A DNA stretch of 64,000 nucleotides, from the NCBI GenBank assembly GCA_034435055.1, contig DAOTXS010000065.1, positions 59,793 to 123,792 on the forward strand, written 5' to 3'. Below are positions 32,995-41,522 of this stretch, piece by piece. Below the pieces are notes generated by a model. The model made no database searches and was not told where the DNA came from. It saw nothing but the letters and a program-made list of their open reading frames with translations. Each line of letters starts with the position of its first letter. Position 1 is the stretch's first letter. A program made the translations under genes and the position numbers. Source of the DNA: DAOTXS01 sp034435055. GTDB lineage: Bacteria; Chloroflexota; Anaerolineae; UBA4142.

Positions 32995-34191
32995 TCAGTT
33001 CGCCACGTACGTAATCTTGGCTTCGTTGCGGTCGGTTTGCAACTGGATGATATTTGCCGGCACTTGCTCCAGCGAAATCTTTTTGGTGATCATCTGCGTC
33101 ATATCCATCCCATCCGCAATGCATTCGATGACGCGCGGGAAATTGCCGTGTCCCGAATGTCCTTGCGCGCCGATGATGCTCGCCCGCCGAACTTGCAACA
33201 CTTCGCCGGTCACCGGCATTTTTGCTTCCGCGCGCGCCGTCACCACTACGCGACTGTTCAACGTGCGCCCTTCCCAGATCACGCGCTCGATACCGGGATA
33301 GACTTGCGTCGGCAAACCGGTTGCTTCCATGAACAAATCCGCGCCCATCCCTTCAGTGATTTCCAAGACGCGATCTGCAAAATTTTCTTTGAGTGGGTTG
33401 ATAACGTGCGTCGCGCCCAAACGTTTGGCGATTTCCGTACGCTCGACTTGGGGCTCGGAAATGATGACTTTCGATGCGCCGGCGCGTTTGAGAATCGCGC
33501 ACGCTGCCAAGCCGATCGGTCCACCCCCCAGAATGACCACGCGATCGCCGGGACGAATTCCGCCGCCGCGTTCGATCACGGCGTTGTACGCCACGCACGT
33601 TGGTTCGACTAAACTCCCGGCAAGGAAAATATCATCGCCTTTGTAGCGTTGCGCGAGTGGCTCTAAACTCCAAATCGTGCGCGCCGGCAAAACCAGATAC
33701 TTGGTGTACGCGCCGTTCACATTAAACCCAACCTCGTCGAGCCGTTCACAGTGATTGGGTAGTCCATCGGCACACGGACGGCATTGACCACACCACAACA
33801 TTTCTTCTGAGGTAACACGTTCGCCGCCTTTGAACGGTTTATTCGTGCGTTTGTCAAAGGCTTTCTTCCCGGCTTCAACGACGACGCCGGAAAATTCGTG
33901 TCCCAGAATACTGGGAAAACCGGTGAGGCCCGGATAAAAAATGTATCCGTCCTTGTCCGCTTGCGCCATATGCACGTCCGAGCCGCAGATGCCGCACGCT
34001 TTGACTTGCAGCAAAACCTCTTCAGGTCCCGGTGTGGGCACATCGTATTCCCGAATTTCCAAACGCGGATTGCGCCACACCAAACTGCCTAGATATGTTT
34101 GGCGACCCTCAATATCTTTTGCGCCCAGTTTGAAATCCGGTTTGGGCGCCCAATCGGCAACGAGCGTTACGCCCGGCATTTTGTTTGCCAT
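32995..34191 (-). CDS. iolM: Scyllo-inosose 3-dehydrogenase-like zinc dehydrogenase
   Basis: In Thermotoga maritima IolM (TM0412) oxidises 2-keto-myo-inositol, the second step of an alternative inositol route. This 398-residue protein shares, from memory, long stretches with it: KLGAKDIEGRQTYLGS, KACGICGSDVHMAQ, YPGLTGFPSILGHEFSGVVVEAG, EEMLWCGQCRPCADGLPNHC (structural zinc), RGGGIRPGDRVVILGGGPIG (NAD site) and GAQGHSGHGNFPRVI. The ATG at 34191 follows AAGGAG. It follows iolG by 19 bases. The match to TM0412, plus neighbours matching IolG, IolN and IolO, makes the call strong. Confidence 0.88.
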   Translation of the reverse strand: MANKMPGVTLVADWAPKPDFKLGAKDIEGRQTYLGSLVWRNPRLEIREYDVPTPGPEEVLLQVKACGICGSDVHMAQADKDGYIFYPGLTGFPSILGHEFSGVVVEAGKKAFDKRTNKPFKGGERVTSEEMLWCGQCRPCADGLPNHCERLDEVGFNVNGAYTKYLVLPARTIWSLEPLAQRYKGDDIFLAGSLVEPTCVAYNAVIERGGGIRPGDRVVILGGGPIGLAACAILKRAGASKVIISEPQVERTEIAKRLGATHVINPLKENFADRVLEITEGMGADLFMEATGLPTQVYPGIERVIWEGRTLNSRVVVTARAEAKMPVTGEVLQVRRASIIGAQGHSGHGNFPRVIECIADGMDMTQMITKKISLEQVPANIIQLQTDRNEAKITYVAN

Positions 34192-34210
34192 CATTACTCC
34201 TTCAACCCGG

Positions 34211-35224
34211 TTATTTGATTTCACTCACCTTGACCGGTCGATTTTCCCGGTACGATTTCCACGCGGCGTATCCTAGGACAACTGCCGCGCGTCCATCTTT
34301 GCCAGTCGTTGGCGTTGGTTTGTCATCGCGCACACATTCGATAAACTGACGGACTTCTTCCACATAGCACGACGCGTAGCGATTCATAAAAAAATACGGT
34401 AGGCGTGCCGAATGATAACCGTCCTTCATCCCTTTGACCGCCACGTTTTCCACTTCGTTATCTGCCATCGCCACGCCGTTCGAGCAAAACACTTCGAGGC
34501 GTTGATCGTAACCGTACACCGCTTGGCGACTGTTATCAATGACGCCCATTGCGCCGTTTGCAAATTTGAGTGTAACGATGTTAGTGTCCAAATCGCCGAT
34601 GGTCGCATAATCGGGCGCGACTAACACGTTCCCAATTGCGTACACTTCATCGATTTCGCCGACTTGGTACCGCGCCATATCGAAATCGTGAATCGTCATA
34701 TCCAGAAACATTCCGCCCGACGTGCGCGCATATTCGACTGGCGGCGGTTCGGGGTCGCGGCTGGCAATGCGTAAAATGCACGGCCGTCCGATTTCGCCGG
34801 ACGCGACGATGTCGTGGACACGCTGAAAACTTTTATCGAAGCGTCGATTAAAGCCGACTTGCAGTTTCACGCCGGCTTGGTCCACCGCCGCCAGTGCGTC
34901 ATCGATGCTTTCTAGTTCGAGTGTGAGCGGTTTTTCGCAAAAGATATGTTTCCCGGCTCGGGCGACATCTTTCATAATGAACGCGTGCGTGTCAGTGTTG
35001 GTGGCGATGAGAATTGCTTCGATGTTCTTGTCATCGAGCAAATCGTGAAAATCCCGGACGACGCGCTTGATCCCCAATTCATCGGCAACAGCTTGCGCGA
35101 CTTCTAAACGAATATCGCACACGGCGACCAAATTGGCTTCTGGAATTTGCCGCGCGATATTGCGTGCGTGGACACTCCCCATTCGCCCGGTGCCGATGAC
35201 CGCAATGTTGATTCGACTGTTCAT
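34211..35224 (-). CDS. iolG: Inositol 2-dehydrogenase (Gfo/Idh/MocA family)
   Basis: IolG oxidises myo-inositol to 2-keto-myo-inositol (scyllo-inosose), the first step of inositol breakdown. The 337-residue protein has the NAD-binding motif VIGTGRMGSVHARNI, the catalytic Lys in FCEKPLTLE, a second signature GFNRRFD, and the active-site pair DMTIHDFDMARY (Asp and His). Substrate-region features GGMFLDMTIHDFD and VNS-like YGYDQRLEV fit inositol dehydrogenases. It lies 4 bases after the MDR gene stop and is followed by iolM. Confidence 0.9.
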   Translation of the reverse strand: MNSRINIAVIGTGRMGSVHARNIARQIPEANLVAVCDIRLEVAQAVADELGIKRVVRDFHDLLDDKNIEAILIATNTDTHAFIMKDVARAGKHIFCEKPLTLELESIDDALAAVDQAGVKLQVGFNRRFDKSFQRVHDIVASGEIGRPCILRIASRDPEPPPVEYARTSGGMFLDMTIHDFDMARYQVGEIDEVYAIGNVLVAPDYATIGDLDTNIVTLKFANGAMGVIDNSRQAVYGYDQRLEVFCSNGVAMADNEVENVAVKGMKDGYHSARLPYFFMNRYASCYVEEVRQFIECVRDDKPTPTTGKDGRAAVVLGYAAWKSYRENRPVKVSEIK

Positions 35225-35228
35225 GGGA

Positions 35229-36272
35229 TTAAACCTTCATCACGATCTTCATCGCAGTTTTGGGTTTATGTTGCAATGTTTTCATATCGAGACCCAGACA
35301 CTCGAACGCGCCAAGACCTTCGCTGAGCGGAATCACTTTGGTAAAGTACGGTTTCATGTTCAACCGATTCTCTTGGAAGATGCGAATCGAGGGAACCATC
35401 GTATTCTGTCCGAGATATAGTCCCAGGATTTTCGTTGCCCACCGCGTGATTTCATTTGGCACCACGGTTGTCTTGATGCTCGAGTCCATTCCAAACGGCA
35501 AAACTTTTCCGCCGGGCGTTACACATTTGAGTGCAGTCTCGAGCGCGTTGCCGGTTGCTTCCACGACAATATCGGCTTTGCGCCCGTACGTAAATTCAGT
35601 AATCTTTTGCACGACATCGACCTCGTTGGGATTCCAAACAGTAAGCCCGCATTCCTTTGCAATGCCGATGCGGAACGGATCGATTTCAGTAACCGCAACT
35701 TTGGCGGCGATGTTCTTAGCGAACTGCGCGAACAAATAACCGATGGGACCAAAACCCAACACCACCACATAATCGTACGGCAACATTTGCAACGTGTTCA
35801 TTCCGTTGACAACGGTTGCAAGTGTTTCAACTTGCGTCCCCAGCACATCGTCGATTTCAGGCGGCAAGACAAAACATTGTTTCTCCGGCACTAGGCAATA
35901 CTCGGCATACCCGCCGTCGCGCATCACGCCGAGTGCGCTCGTCTTGATTTCGACGCACTGACTACTCAAACCCATTCGGCAGAACGAGCAAAAGCCGCAA
36001 CGAATGTTGTTGTCGATTGCCACGCGGTCACCGAGCTTGACGTGGCGGACGTGCGTACCAATGTCAACGACCTCACCGCAAAATTCGTGACCCAGCACCG
36101 TGTTCGGTTTGAAATGATGCTTGCCTTCCAGAATTTTGACATCGGTGCCGCAAATGCCGGCGGCTTTAACCTTGAGCAAGACATCATCCGGGTCTTTGAC
36201 TTGTGGAACTGGCACTTGGGCCAATTCGATTTTGCCAACATCTCGAAATACGAGCGCGTTCATCTTATTCAT
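35229..36272 (-). CDS. Zinc-dependent polyol/sugar dehydrogenase (MDR family)
   Basis: The 347-residue dehydrogenase has the motif AAGICGTDVKILEG, LGHEFCGEVV, a structural-zinc cluster (CGFCSFCRMGLSSQC), the VLGFGPIGYLFAQ Rossmann motif and an acidic ADIVVEATGN. It resembles sorbitol, threonine or galactitol-1-phosphate dehydrogenases. AGGAGG precedes the ATG. In the cluster it could act on an inositol isomer or reduce the D-tagaturonate made by IolO (replacing UxaB); both are inference. It starts 27 bases after lacI and is likely transcribed from the lacI promoter. Confidence 0.82.
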   Translation of the reverse strand: MNKMNALVFRDVGKIELAQVPVPQVKDPDDVLLKVKAAGICGTDVKILEGKHHFKPNTVLGHEFCGEVVDIGTHVRHVKLGDRVAIDNNIRCGFCSFCRMGLSSQCVEIKTSALGVMRDGGYAEYCLVPEKQCFVLPPEIDDVLGTQVETLATVVNGMNTLQMLPYDYVVVLGFGPIGYLFAQFAKNIAAKVAVTEIDPFRIGIAKECGLTVWNPNEVDVVQKITEFTYGRKADIVVEATGNALETALKCVTPGGKVLPFGMDSSIKTTVVPNEITRWATKILGLYLGQNTMVPSIRIFQENRLNMKPYFTKVIPLSEGLGAFECLGLDMKTLQHKPKTAMKIVMKV

Positions 36273-36298
36273 AACATCCTCCTGTGTTTCCTTACTGA

Positions 36299-37297
36299 TT
36301 ATCGCGTGTATCGTGTGGATGAGTCGCGCACAACCAATTTCCCTTGCGTAATCACATTATCAATTTTTTGTCCAGCCAAAAGATTCAAGAGCATCGTCAT
36401 CGCCATGCGCCCCATTTCGTCTTTCGGTTGGTGAATCGTTGTAAGTGGCGGATCGACGTACGCGGCAAACGGAATATCGTCGAATCCAACAATCGAAAGG
36501 TCGCTTGGCACGCGAATGCCACGTTGTTTCAAAGTGGCTAACGCACCAATTGCCGTCATATCGTTGTAGCAAAAAATTGCAGTGGGTTTTGGAGAATGCG
36601 CGATGAGTTCAGCAACTTGAGCGCCCCCGTCTGCGCGACCGTTGCCGTGTACGAGCAGCGACGCATCGAATTTGATTTTGGCTTGCGCTAACGCACGGCG
36701 ATAACCTTCCAGCCGATTCGCGCTGGACGCATGTTCTTTCGGACCTAGGATGTGTCCAATTACGCGATGACCTAGCTCGATGAGATGCGCGGTTGCCAAT
36801 TGCGCACCGCGCACATCATCGACTGCAACGGAATGCCAATACGCACCCTCGTGTTGATTGTTGATGAGCACGATGGGCACACCAATTTCTTTGAGCATCG
36901 GCTTGTACAGCGAACCGACCCGGGACGCCGCAACAATGACGCCATCGACGCGCCACTCGCGCATGGCTTTCACTAGATTCATTTCGCGGGTTGGATCGTT
37001 GTGGGAGGTGCCGAGGAATACTCGATAATGATGATTGCCGGCAATCTCTTCGATGCCGCGTACCACCTCTGACACAAACGGATCGGCAATCGATGTAACG
37101 ATTACGCCGATTGCATGAGTGCGTTGCATCACCAATCCACGCGCAATGGCATTGGGAGCATATCCCATCTTTTGGGCAAGGCGTTGGATGCGCGTGCGAG
37201 TTTTTGCGGTGATCAACGGATTGTCGGCGAGCGCGCGCGAAACGGTCGAGTGCGAGACGCCCGCGGCTTTAGCCACGTCTTTGATCGAGACTTTCAT
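36299..37297 (-). CDS. LacI-family repressor of the inositol cluster
   Basis: The 332-residue regulator has an N-terminal LacI helix-turn-helix (VSIKDVAKAAGVSHSTVSRALAD, residues 2-24) with hinge helix, and a periplasmic-binding-protein-like effector domain (about 60-330; IGVIVTSIADPFVSEVVRGIE, VDDVRGAQLATAHLIELGH, DLSIVGFDDIPFA). The ATG at 37297 is preferred, since the longer frame runs through the promoter. The promoter TTGACA-17-TATAGT and a 14-bp operator (37315-37328) are directly upstream; the same operator core is in the iolI promoter. It probably represses both units and itself until an inositol derivative binds. Confidence 0.92.
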   Translation of the reverse strand: MKVSIKDVAKAAGVSHSTVSRALADNPLITAKTRTRIQRLAQKMGYAPNAIARGLVMQRTHAIGVIVTSIADPFVSEVVRGIEEIAGNHHYRVFLGTSHNDPTREMNLVKAMREWRVDGVIVAASRVGSLYKPMLKEIGVPIVLINNQHEGAYWHSVAVDDVRGAQLATAHLIELGHRVIGHILGPKEHASSANRLEGYRRALAQAKIKFDASLLVHGNGRADGGAQVAELIAHSPKPTAIFCYNDMTAIGALATLKQRGIRVPSDLSIVGFDDIPFAAYVDPPLTTIHQPKDEMGRMAMTMLLNLLAGQKIDNVITQGKLVVRDSSTRYTR

Positions 37298-37314
37298 AGT
37301 CGATTTTCCCCCAA

Positions 37315-37362
37315 TGCACACGTTTGCAATTGCACTATAACAAAAGTTAGAAGAATTGTCAA
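37315..37362 (-). promoter_or_regulatory. lacI promoter with LacI-type operator
   Basis: On the minus strand a perfect TTGACA (37357-37362) and TATAGT (37334-37339) are 17 bases apart. Just downstream lies the dyad TGCACACGTTTGCA (37315-37328, plus-strand reading), covering the likely start site. The same 14 bases occur in the iolI promoter. This predicts self-repression. The -35 overlaps the end of pfkB gene 1. Confidence 0.8.
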
Positions 37363-38255
37363 AACTTTCGATCGTGCAAACCTGCAAGTTTCAATTTTTC
37401 ATACAACCCATTTGCTTCCGCAAGGTTGCGCCTAAACGGTCCTTCTTCTTCTAATTTCAAACTCGTTACCGCCGCCGTCCAGAAAACTGCATCGCTTGGC
37501 GGGGCGGTGAGCCGGCGCGCGACGTACGCGGCGGTACACGTGTCGCCGCGCCCGCTCCGTCCGCGCAATTCTTTCGGTACGAAGGGTGCTTCAAAAAATT
37601 CGTCAGCGCAATAAACGAGGACGCCACCGTTGTGCGTCAATAAAATTTCGCGCGGTCCGTACGTTGCAAGTTTGCGCGCGGCGGTGCGTCGATCCTCTTC
37701 GCCCGTGATGAGCTGGGCTTCAACCGCATCGGTTTTCAAAATCGTAACGGATCTCAAAATCGACGCACGATCTTGCCAGCCATCGGATGTCAGCACACCA
37801 TTTTGGGTGACGCGCAAAAATCCCTGCACATCAAGCGCGAGGATTTTTTGTTTCGCCGCTAATGCTTGAACCACTTGGGTTGGCACTTCACCGCGCACTG
37901 ATGCGCCGATGATGAAGGCACGCGCGTCGATATTTTGAATCTGATCGATGGTGAATGGATCAGCTTGGCTCGTCAACTCAATCGTGCGCTCGTCCAAATT
38001 GGATGTGGGATAAATCAAGCGCAAACACGTCGAATATTTTGATTCGTGCGCAAACACGACGACGCCTAGTTTTTTCAATTCATCGACCACGTACCAATCT
38101 TGGCGCGCGAGGTTTGTGATGACTGCGCCGCGCAAACCCATTCGTGCAATGACATTCAAGCCAAAGAAGAATGCGCCGCCGTCGTGTGTGAGTGTTGCGT
38201 GCGGATAGACAATCGTGTCTTTGGTGTAGTGACCGATGTAGCAAATATCAAACAT
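37359..38255 (-). CDS. PfkB-family sugar/inositol kinase, copy 1
   Basis: The 298-residue kinase has the PfkB fold, starting FDICYIGHYTKDT. The C-terminal catalytic/anion-hole motif is GRSGRGDTCTAAYVARRL (Asp as base). The usual motif is GAGD; GRGDTC is also found in some inositol-kinase-like members, as far as I recall. The N-terminal DGGAFFFGLN replaces the common GGxxxN substrate motif. It overlaps the second kinase gene by eight bases. The sequence is about one-third identical to its neighbour by eye, so the pair arose by old tandem duplication. A myo-inositol or deoxy-keto-sugar kinase role is inferred from context. Confidence 0.75.
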   Translation of the reverse strand: MFDICYIGHYTKDTIVYPHATLTHDGGAFFFGLNVIARMGLRGAVITNLARQDWYVVDELKKLGVVVFAHESKYSTCLRLIYPTSNLDERTIELTSQADPFTIDQIQNIDARAFIIGASVRGEVPTQVVQALAAKQKILALDVQGFLRVTQNGVLTSDGWQDRASILRSVTILKTDAVEAQLITGEEDRRTAARKLATYGPREILLTHNGGVLVYCADEFFEAPFVPKELRGRSGRGDTCTAAYVARRLTAPPSDAVFWTAAVTSLKLEEEGPFRRNLAEANGLYEKLKLAGLHDRKF

Positions 38256-39150
38256 TGCTTGTATGCAACTGAGCGTGATAGCTCATCGTCGAGATGATTT
38301 CTTCCATTGTGCCGTTCCACGGTCCCGGTTTTTCCTGCTTGAGCGTGGTAACCGCCGCGGCAAACCGGCACGCTTCTGCCGGTAACGCGCTCAACCGTTT
38401 ACCCAAGTACGCTGAAAAGCACGTGTCGCCACGACCAGTTCGCCCGGCGAGCGAACGCGGCGTGAAAGGTGCGTTGTGAATTTCTCCATCTGCAAAAACG
38501 GTAACGCCGATGGATTGCGTGAGCACAATTTCTTTTGGTCCATAGTTGCGCAATTTCTTTGCGGCAATCTTCAAATCGGTTTCGCCGGTGAGCAATTCTG
38601 CTTCCGCGCGATCGACTTTCAAGTACGTCACGTGCTTCAATCCGTCCGCCATTTGATTCCATTGGCGAAATACCAGTTGATTGCCGTCCCGCACCCGTAC
38701 GAAACCTTGAATATCCAGCGCAACCGGCGCGCGCGCGGCAAGCCATTTGAGCAAAGGCAAATCGATCTCGCCCGCAATAATCGGCGCGATGACGTTGATG
38801 CGCGCGTTAATCTCCGGCAGATCGGCGATTTGAAATGGCCCGGCAAATCCAAGCGGCTTGCAAATGCGCCGTTCCATGTCGGTCGATTGATACGAGTTCT
38901 CGATACCGGATGTTTCTGGCGCGGGAGTTGCAAAAACTTTTATTCCGACTCGCTTCATTTCATCGAGGAGGGAAAAATCATCGCGATGTAAACGTGTAGC
39001 AATCGCAACGCGTAATCCCATTCGACACGCAACCATCGCGCCGAAATAGACGCCGCCGCCAGATTCTGTTTTGCCCACACCATCGACAATATTGCGGTCT
39101 TTGGCAAAGTGCCCCACCAACAAGAGGTCAAAATCTTTTTCGACTGTCAT
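38248..39150 (-). CDS. PfkB-family sugar/inositol kinase, copy 2
   Basis: The 300-residue kinase begins FDLLLVGHFAKDRNIVDG and ends with the catalytic motif GRTGRGDTCFSAYLGKRL. An N-terminal GGGVYFGA stands where ribokinases have GGxxxN. Both copies share ALDIQGFVRV / ALDVQGFLRV and YGPKEIVLT / YGPREILLT. The start is taken at the ATG 39150; a TTG at 39162 would overlap the phosphodiesterase gene. Placement directly after two glycerophosphodiesterases suggests it phosphorylates the released alcohol, such as inositol. Substrate is unproven. Confidence 0.75.
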   Translation of the reverse strand: MTVEKDFDLLLVGHFAKDRNIVDGVGKTESGGGVYFGAMVACRMGLRVAIATRLHRDDFSLLDEMKRVGIKVFATPAPETSGIENSYQSTDMERRICKPLGFAGPFQIADLPEINARINVIAPIIAGEIDLPLLKWLAARAPVALDIQGFVRVRDGNQLVFRQWNQMADGLKHVTYLKVDRAEAELLTGETDLKIAAKKLRNYGPKEIVLTQSIGVTVFADGEIHNAPFTPRSLAGRTGRGDTCFSAYLGKRLSALPAEACRFAAAVTTLKQEKPGPWNGTMEEIISTMSYHAQLHTSNV

Positions 39151-39154
39151 TTGA

Positions 39155-39871
39155 TTACCCAATCACTTGCCGCAACACATCCGGCTTGTTCGTGATGACG
39201 ACATCGACGCCGAGATCGCGCAGGCGTTTGGCTTCGCCAGGATCGTTGACTGTCCACGTATTGATTTGATAGCCGCGCTGTTTTGCCCACGCGACGAACG
39301 CCGGCGTGATTGATGTGTATTTAGGATGCAGCGCCGCAAGTTTGATTTGTGGTAGGGTGCCAAAGTTTGCCGGGAGCGCTTTATCGTACAACAATCCGTG
39401 CGGCAGATCGGGATTGAGCGATTGCATTCGATGCACAACCATTCTGTCAAACGAAGAGATGAGAACGTGTTGCGCGGTGCCGGTTTTGGCGATGACCGCG
39501 CTCACGGCTCTTTCCAAGCCAATCGTCAATGGCTGTGTGCTTTTCAATTCGATGTTCACCATGCCGCGCTTGCCGACCCCATTTAATACTTCTTCAAGTG
39601 TCGGAATTTTTTCGCCACGATATTTTTCAAACGTGTAACTTGCATCAAGTTGCTTGATTTGTGCGAGTGTCAATGCTTTGACCGCGCCCGTGCCATTTGT
39701 TGTCCGGTCAACTATGTCATCGTGAATCACAACTGGGATACCGTCTTTTGTCAACGTCACATCCAATTCGATGCCGTCCACGCCCATTTCGAATGCGAGG
39801 TTGAAAGCGGCTAGCGTGTTTTCCGGCGCATATGCGCTTGCACCGCGATGTCCAAGTACGAGTGTTTTCAT
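39155..39871 (-). CDS. Glycerophosphodiester phosphodiesterase, copy 1
   Basis: GDPD enzymes cut glycerophosphodiesters, for example glycerophosphoinositol, into glycerol-3-phosphate and an alcohol. The 238-residue protein has all key parts: GHRGASAYAPENTL (catalytic His8 and Arg9), MGVDGIELDVTLTKDG (metal Glu and Asp), VVIHDD (second catalytic His), VNIELKS and the C-terminal VNTWTVND. There is no signal peptide, so it is cytoplasmic and needs imported substrate. It overlaps copy 2 by four bases. The first 70 bases are almost identical in DNA to copy 2. Confidence 0.93.
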   Translation of the reverse strand: MKTLVLGHRGASAYAPENTLAAFNLAFEMGVDGIELDVTLTKDGIPVVIHDDIVDRTTNGTGAVKALTLAQIKQLDASYTFEKYRGEKIPTLEEVLNGVGKRGMVNIELKSTQPLTIGLERAVSAVIAKTGTAQHVLISSFDRMVVHRMQSLNPDLPHGLLYDKALPANFGTLPQIKLAALHPKYTSITPAFVAWAKQRGYQINTWTVNDPGEAKRLRDLGVDVVITNKPDVLRQVIG

Positions 39872-40632
39872 TGTCCTTTGCTCTGCGAATAATATTGATC
39901 GACTGTCCGTCGGAGCACGTCCGGTTTGTTACTCATTATGCCATCCACGCCCATTGCTAAATATCGACGCATGGGTTCGGGATCGTCGGGATGATACACG
40001 ACGACCTTATAGTTTTTACTTTGCGCCCATCTCACATATTTTTGCGTTGCCATTGTTTCGTCGATGTGAAGTTCAGTAGGACGGGTGAGCCAGCGAAACC
40101 AAAAACCATGCAACAACCCAGGCATGATTTTTTTGTGGTAGATGAACGCGCGCGGAATTTGCGGAGACGCCTGCGCAAACCAATACAACGACAGCGGATG
40201 AAATGATGATACGATGATGTTGTTCGTGGTTTTTGCTTGACGAATCACCCCGGCGATGATTTGCTCGCGCCCGTCATTTTTGTTTTCGTTGGCAAAGCGT
40301 TTTATTTCGATGATGATTCTGCCGCGCGCGCCAATTGCGTCCAGCGCCTCGGCAAGCGTCGGAATCTTCTCGCCGCGAAATTTGCTGTCGAACTGCGCGC
40401 CGATATCGATTTCTTTCACTTGCTTGAATGTCATCTGGGCAAGCGAGCGAATCCCGTGCGTGGGTTGTTGCGGATCACTCTGATGCAGAATCATCGGAAT
40501 TCGATCCCGGGTCATTTCGACATCGAGCTCGATGCCATCTGCACCCATTTCGAATGCGAGGTTGAATGCGGCAAGCGTGTTTTCCGGCGCGTACGCGCTT
40601 GCACCGCGATGAGCGATGACCAGTGGTTTCAT
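39868..40632 (-). CDS. Glycerophosphodiester phosphodiesterase, copy 2
   Basis: The 254-residue paralog has AHRGASAYAPENTL, MGADGIELDVEMTRDR and MILHQSD, with the second His kept, and IIIEIKRF. The middle region is divergent from copy 1 (FWFRWLTRPTELH insertion), so the two may prefer different head groups. The start at 40632 is chosen since the longer frame has no family similarity. It follows iolO by 35 bases. Released glycerol-3-phosphate can enter central metabolism directly. Confidence 0.9.
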   Translation of the reverse strand: MKPLVIAHRGASAYAPENTLAAFNLAFEMGADGIELDVEMTRDRIPMILHQSDPQQPTHGIRSLAQMTFKQVKEIDIGAQFDSKFRGEKIPTLAEALDAIGARGRIIIEIKRFANENKNDGREQIIAGVIRQAKTTNNIIVSSFHPLSLYWFAQASPQIPRAFIYHKKIMPGLLHGFWFRWLTRPTELHIDETMATQKYVRWAQSKNYKVVVYHPDDPEPMRRYLAMGVDGIMSNKPDVLRRTVDQYYSQSKGQ

Positions 40633-40667
40633 TGCAAATATCCAGAGAGGATTTTGATTGAATGATG

Positions 40668-41480
40668 TTATCTTCCCAGTAGTGATTTCATCGTCCGTAT
40701 TGTTTGCTCGGCGGCGATGAGGACGCTGGGCTTGGGTAAAATTTCTGCGCTGACCCAGCCCGCGTACTTCATCTCGCGCAAGGTTGCAATGATGCGCCCA
40801 AAATCGATGTGCCCCGCGCCGGGATACCACCGATTAGAATCGGCGACGTGGACGTGGAACAAGCGCGCGCCGCACAAACGCATCCCGGTTTCGATACGCG
40901 CTTCTTCGATATTCGCGTGAAAGGTGTCGAACAGCACGCCGACATTGTCTGCGCTAATTTCCTCGATGAGTCCCAGCGCTTCGGGAGCCGTGTTGATTAA
41001 ATCGGTCTCATAACGATTGAGCGGTTCGATGGCGAGGCGCACGCCATTTTGTTTTGCGGCGTGCGCAACAATTCGCATCGCCTCGACGAGCCACGGGCGC
41101 ACTTGTTCGCGCGTAACGCCGGGTTGCACCTTGCCGCGGACTAGTCCGATGATGACAAGCGCGCCCAATTTGCCTGCCAACGCGATATGTGACTTGACCC
41201 GTTCGATTGCTCGTTCGCGCACTGATACATTTGGATCCGTGAACGAAAGTCGTTCTTCTACAAACACTTGCCCGGTGCCGATTGCCGGGACAACTAGCTT
41301 GTACTTTTCGACGACGCGCTTGACATTTGCAACATCGAGTTTGTCCGGCTCACGCACGCCAAGCTCGACGCCATCGAATCTCAGCTCGGCAAGGCGCGCG
41401 ACGTTCGCTTCAAAATTGGGATCGAATGCAATCGCTTGAAATTGGGTCGGTTGCGTTGAGATGACGAATGAGATATTCAT
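40668..41480 (-). CDS. iolO: 5-keto-L-gluconate epimerase-like TIM-barrel protein
   Basis: In T. maritima IolO (TM0416) converts 5-keto-L-gluconate to D-tagaturonate. This 270-residue protein matches it, from memory, along its length: SFVIST at the start, AIGTGQ, LGALVIIGLVRG, IEPLNRYETDLINT, VGVLFDTFHANIEE and FHVHVADSNRWYPGAGHIDF. The Glu, Asp, His and Glu residues that bind metal in xylose-isomerase-like barrels are at the expected places (IEPLNRYE, LFDTFH, HVADSN, SAEILP). The ATG at 41480 is used because the preceding bases form a hairpin (41492-41515). Confidence 0.88.
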   Translation of the reverse strand: MNISFVISTQPTQFQAIAFDPNFEANVARLAELRFDGVELGVREPDKLDVANVKRVVEKYKLVVPAIGTGQVFVEERLSFTDPNVSVRERAIERVKSHIALAGKLGALVIIGLVRGKVQPGVTREQVRPWLVEAMRIVAHAAKQNGVRLAIEPLNRYETDLINTAPEALGLIEEISADNVGVLFDTFHANIEEARIETGMRLCGARLFHVHVADSNRWYPGAGHIDFGRIIATLREMKYAGWVSAEILPKPSVLIAAEQTIRTMKSLLGR

Positions 41481-41491
41481 AGGCAAAGGGT

Positions 41492-41515
41492 AGGGGCGAT
41501 TTATGAATCGCCCCT
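41492..41515. repeat. Perfect 10-bp hairpin between iolN and iolO
   Basis: AGGGGCGATT and AATCGCCCCT flank a 4-base loop (TATG). This is a REP-like sequence of a kind seen in other bacterial genomes. It may separate expression levels within the operon. Confidence 0.75.
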
Positions 41516-41522
41516 GCAAAAA

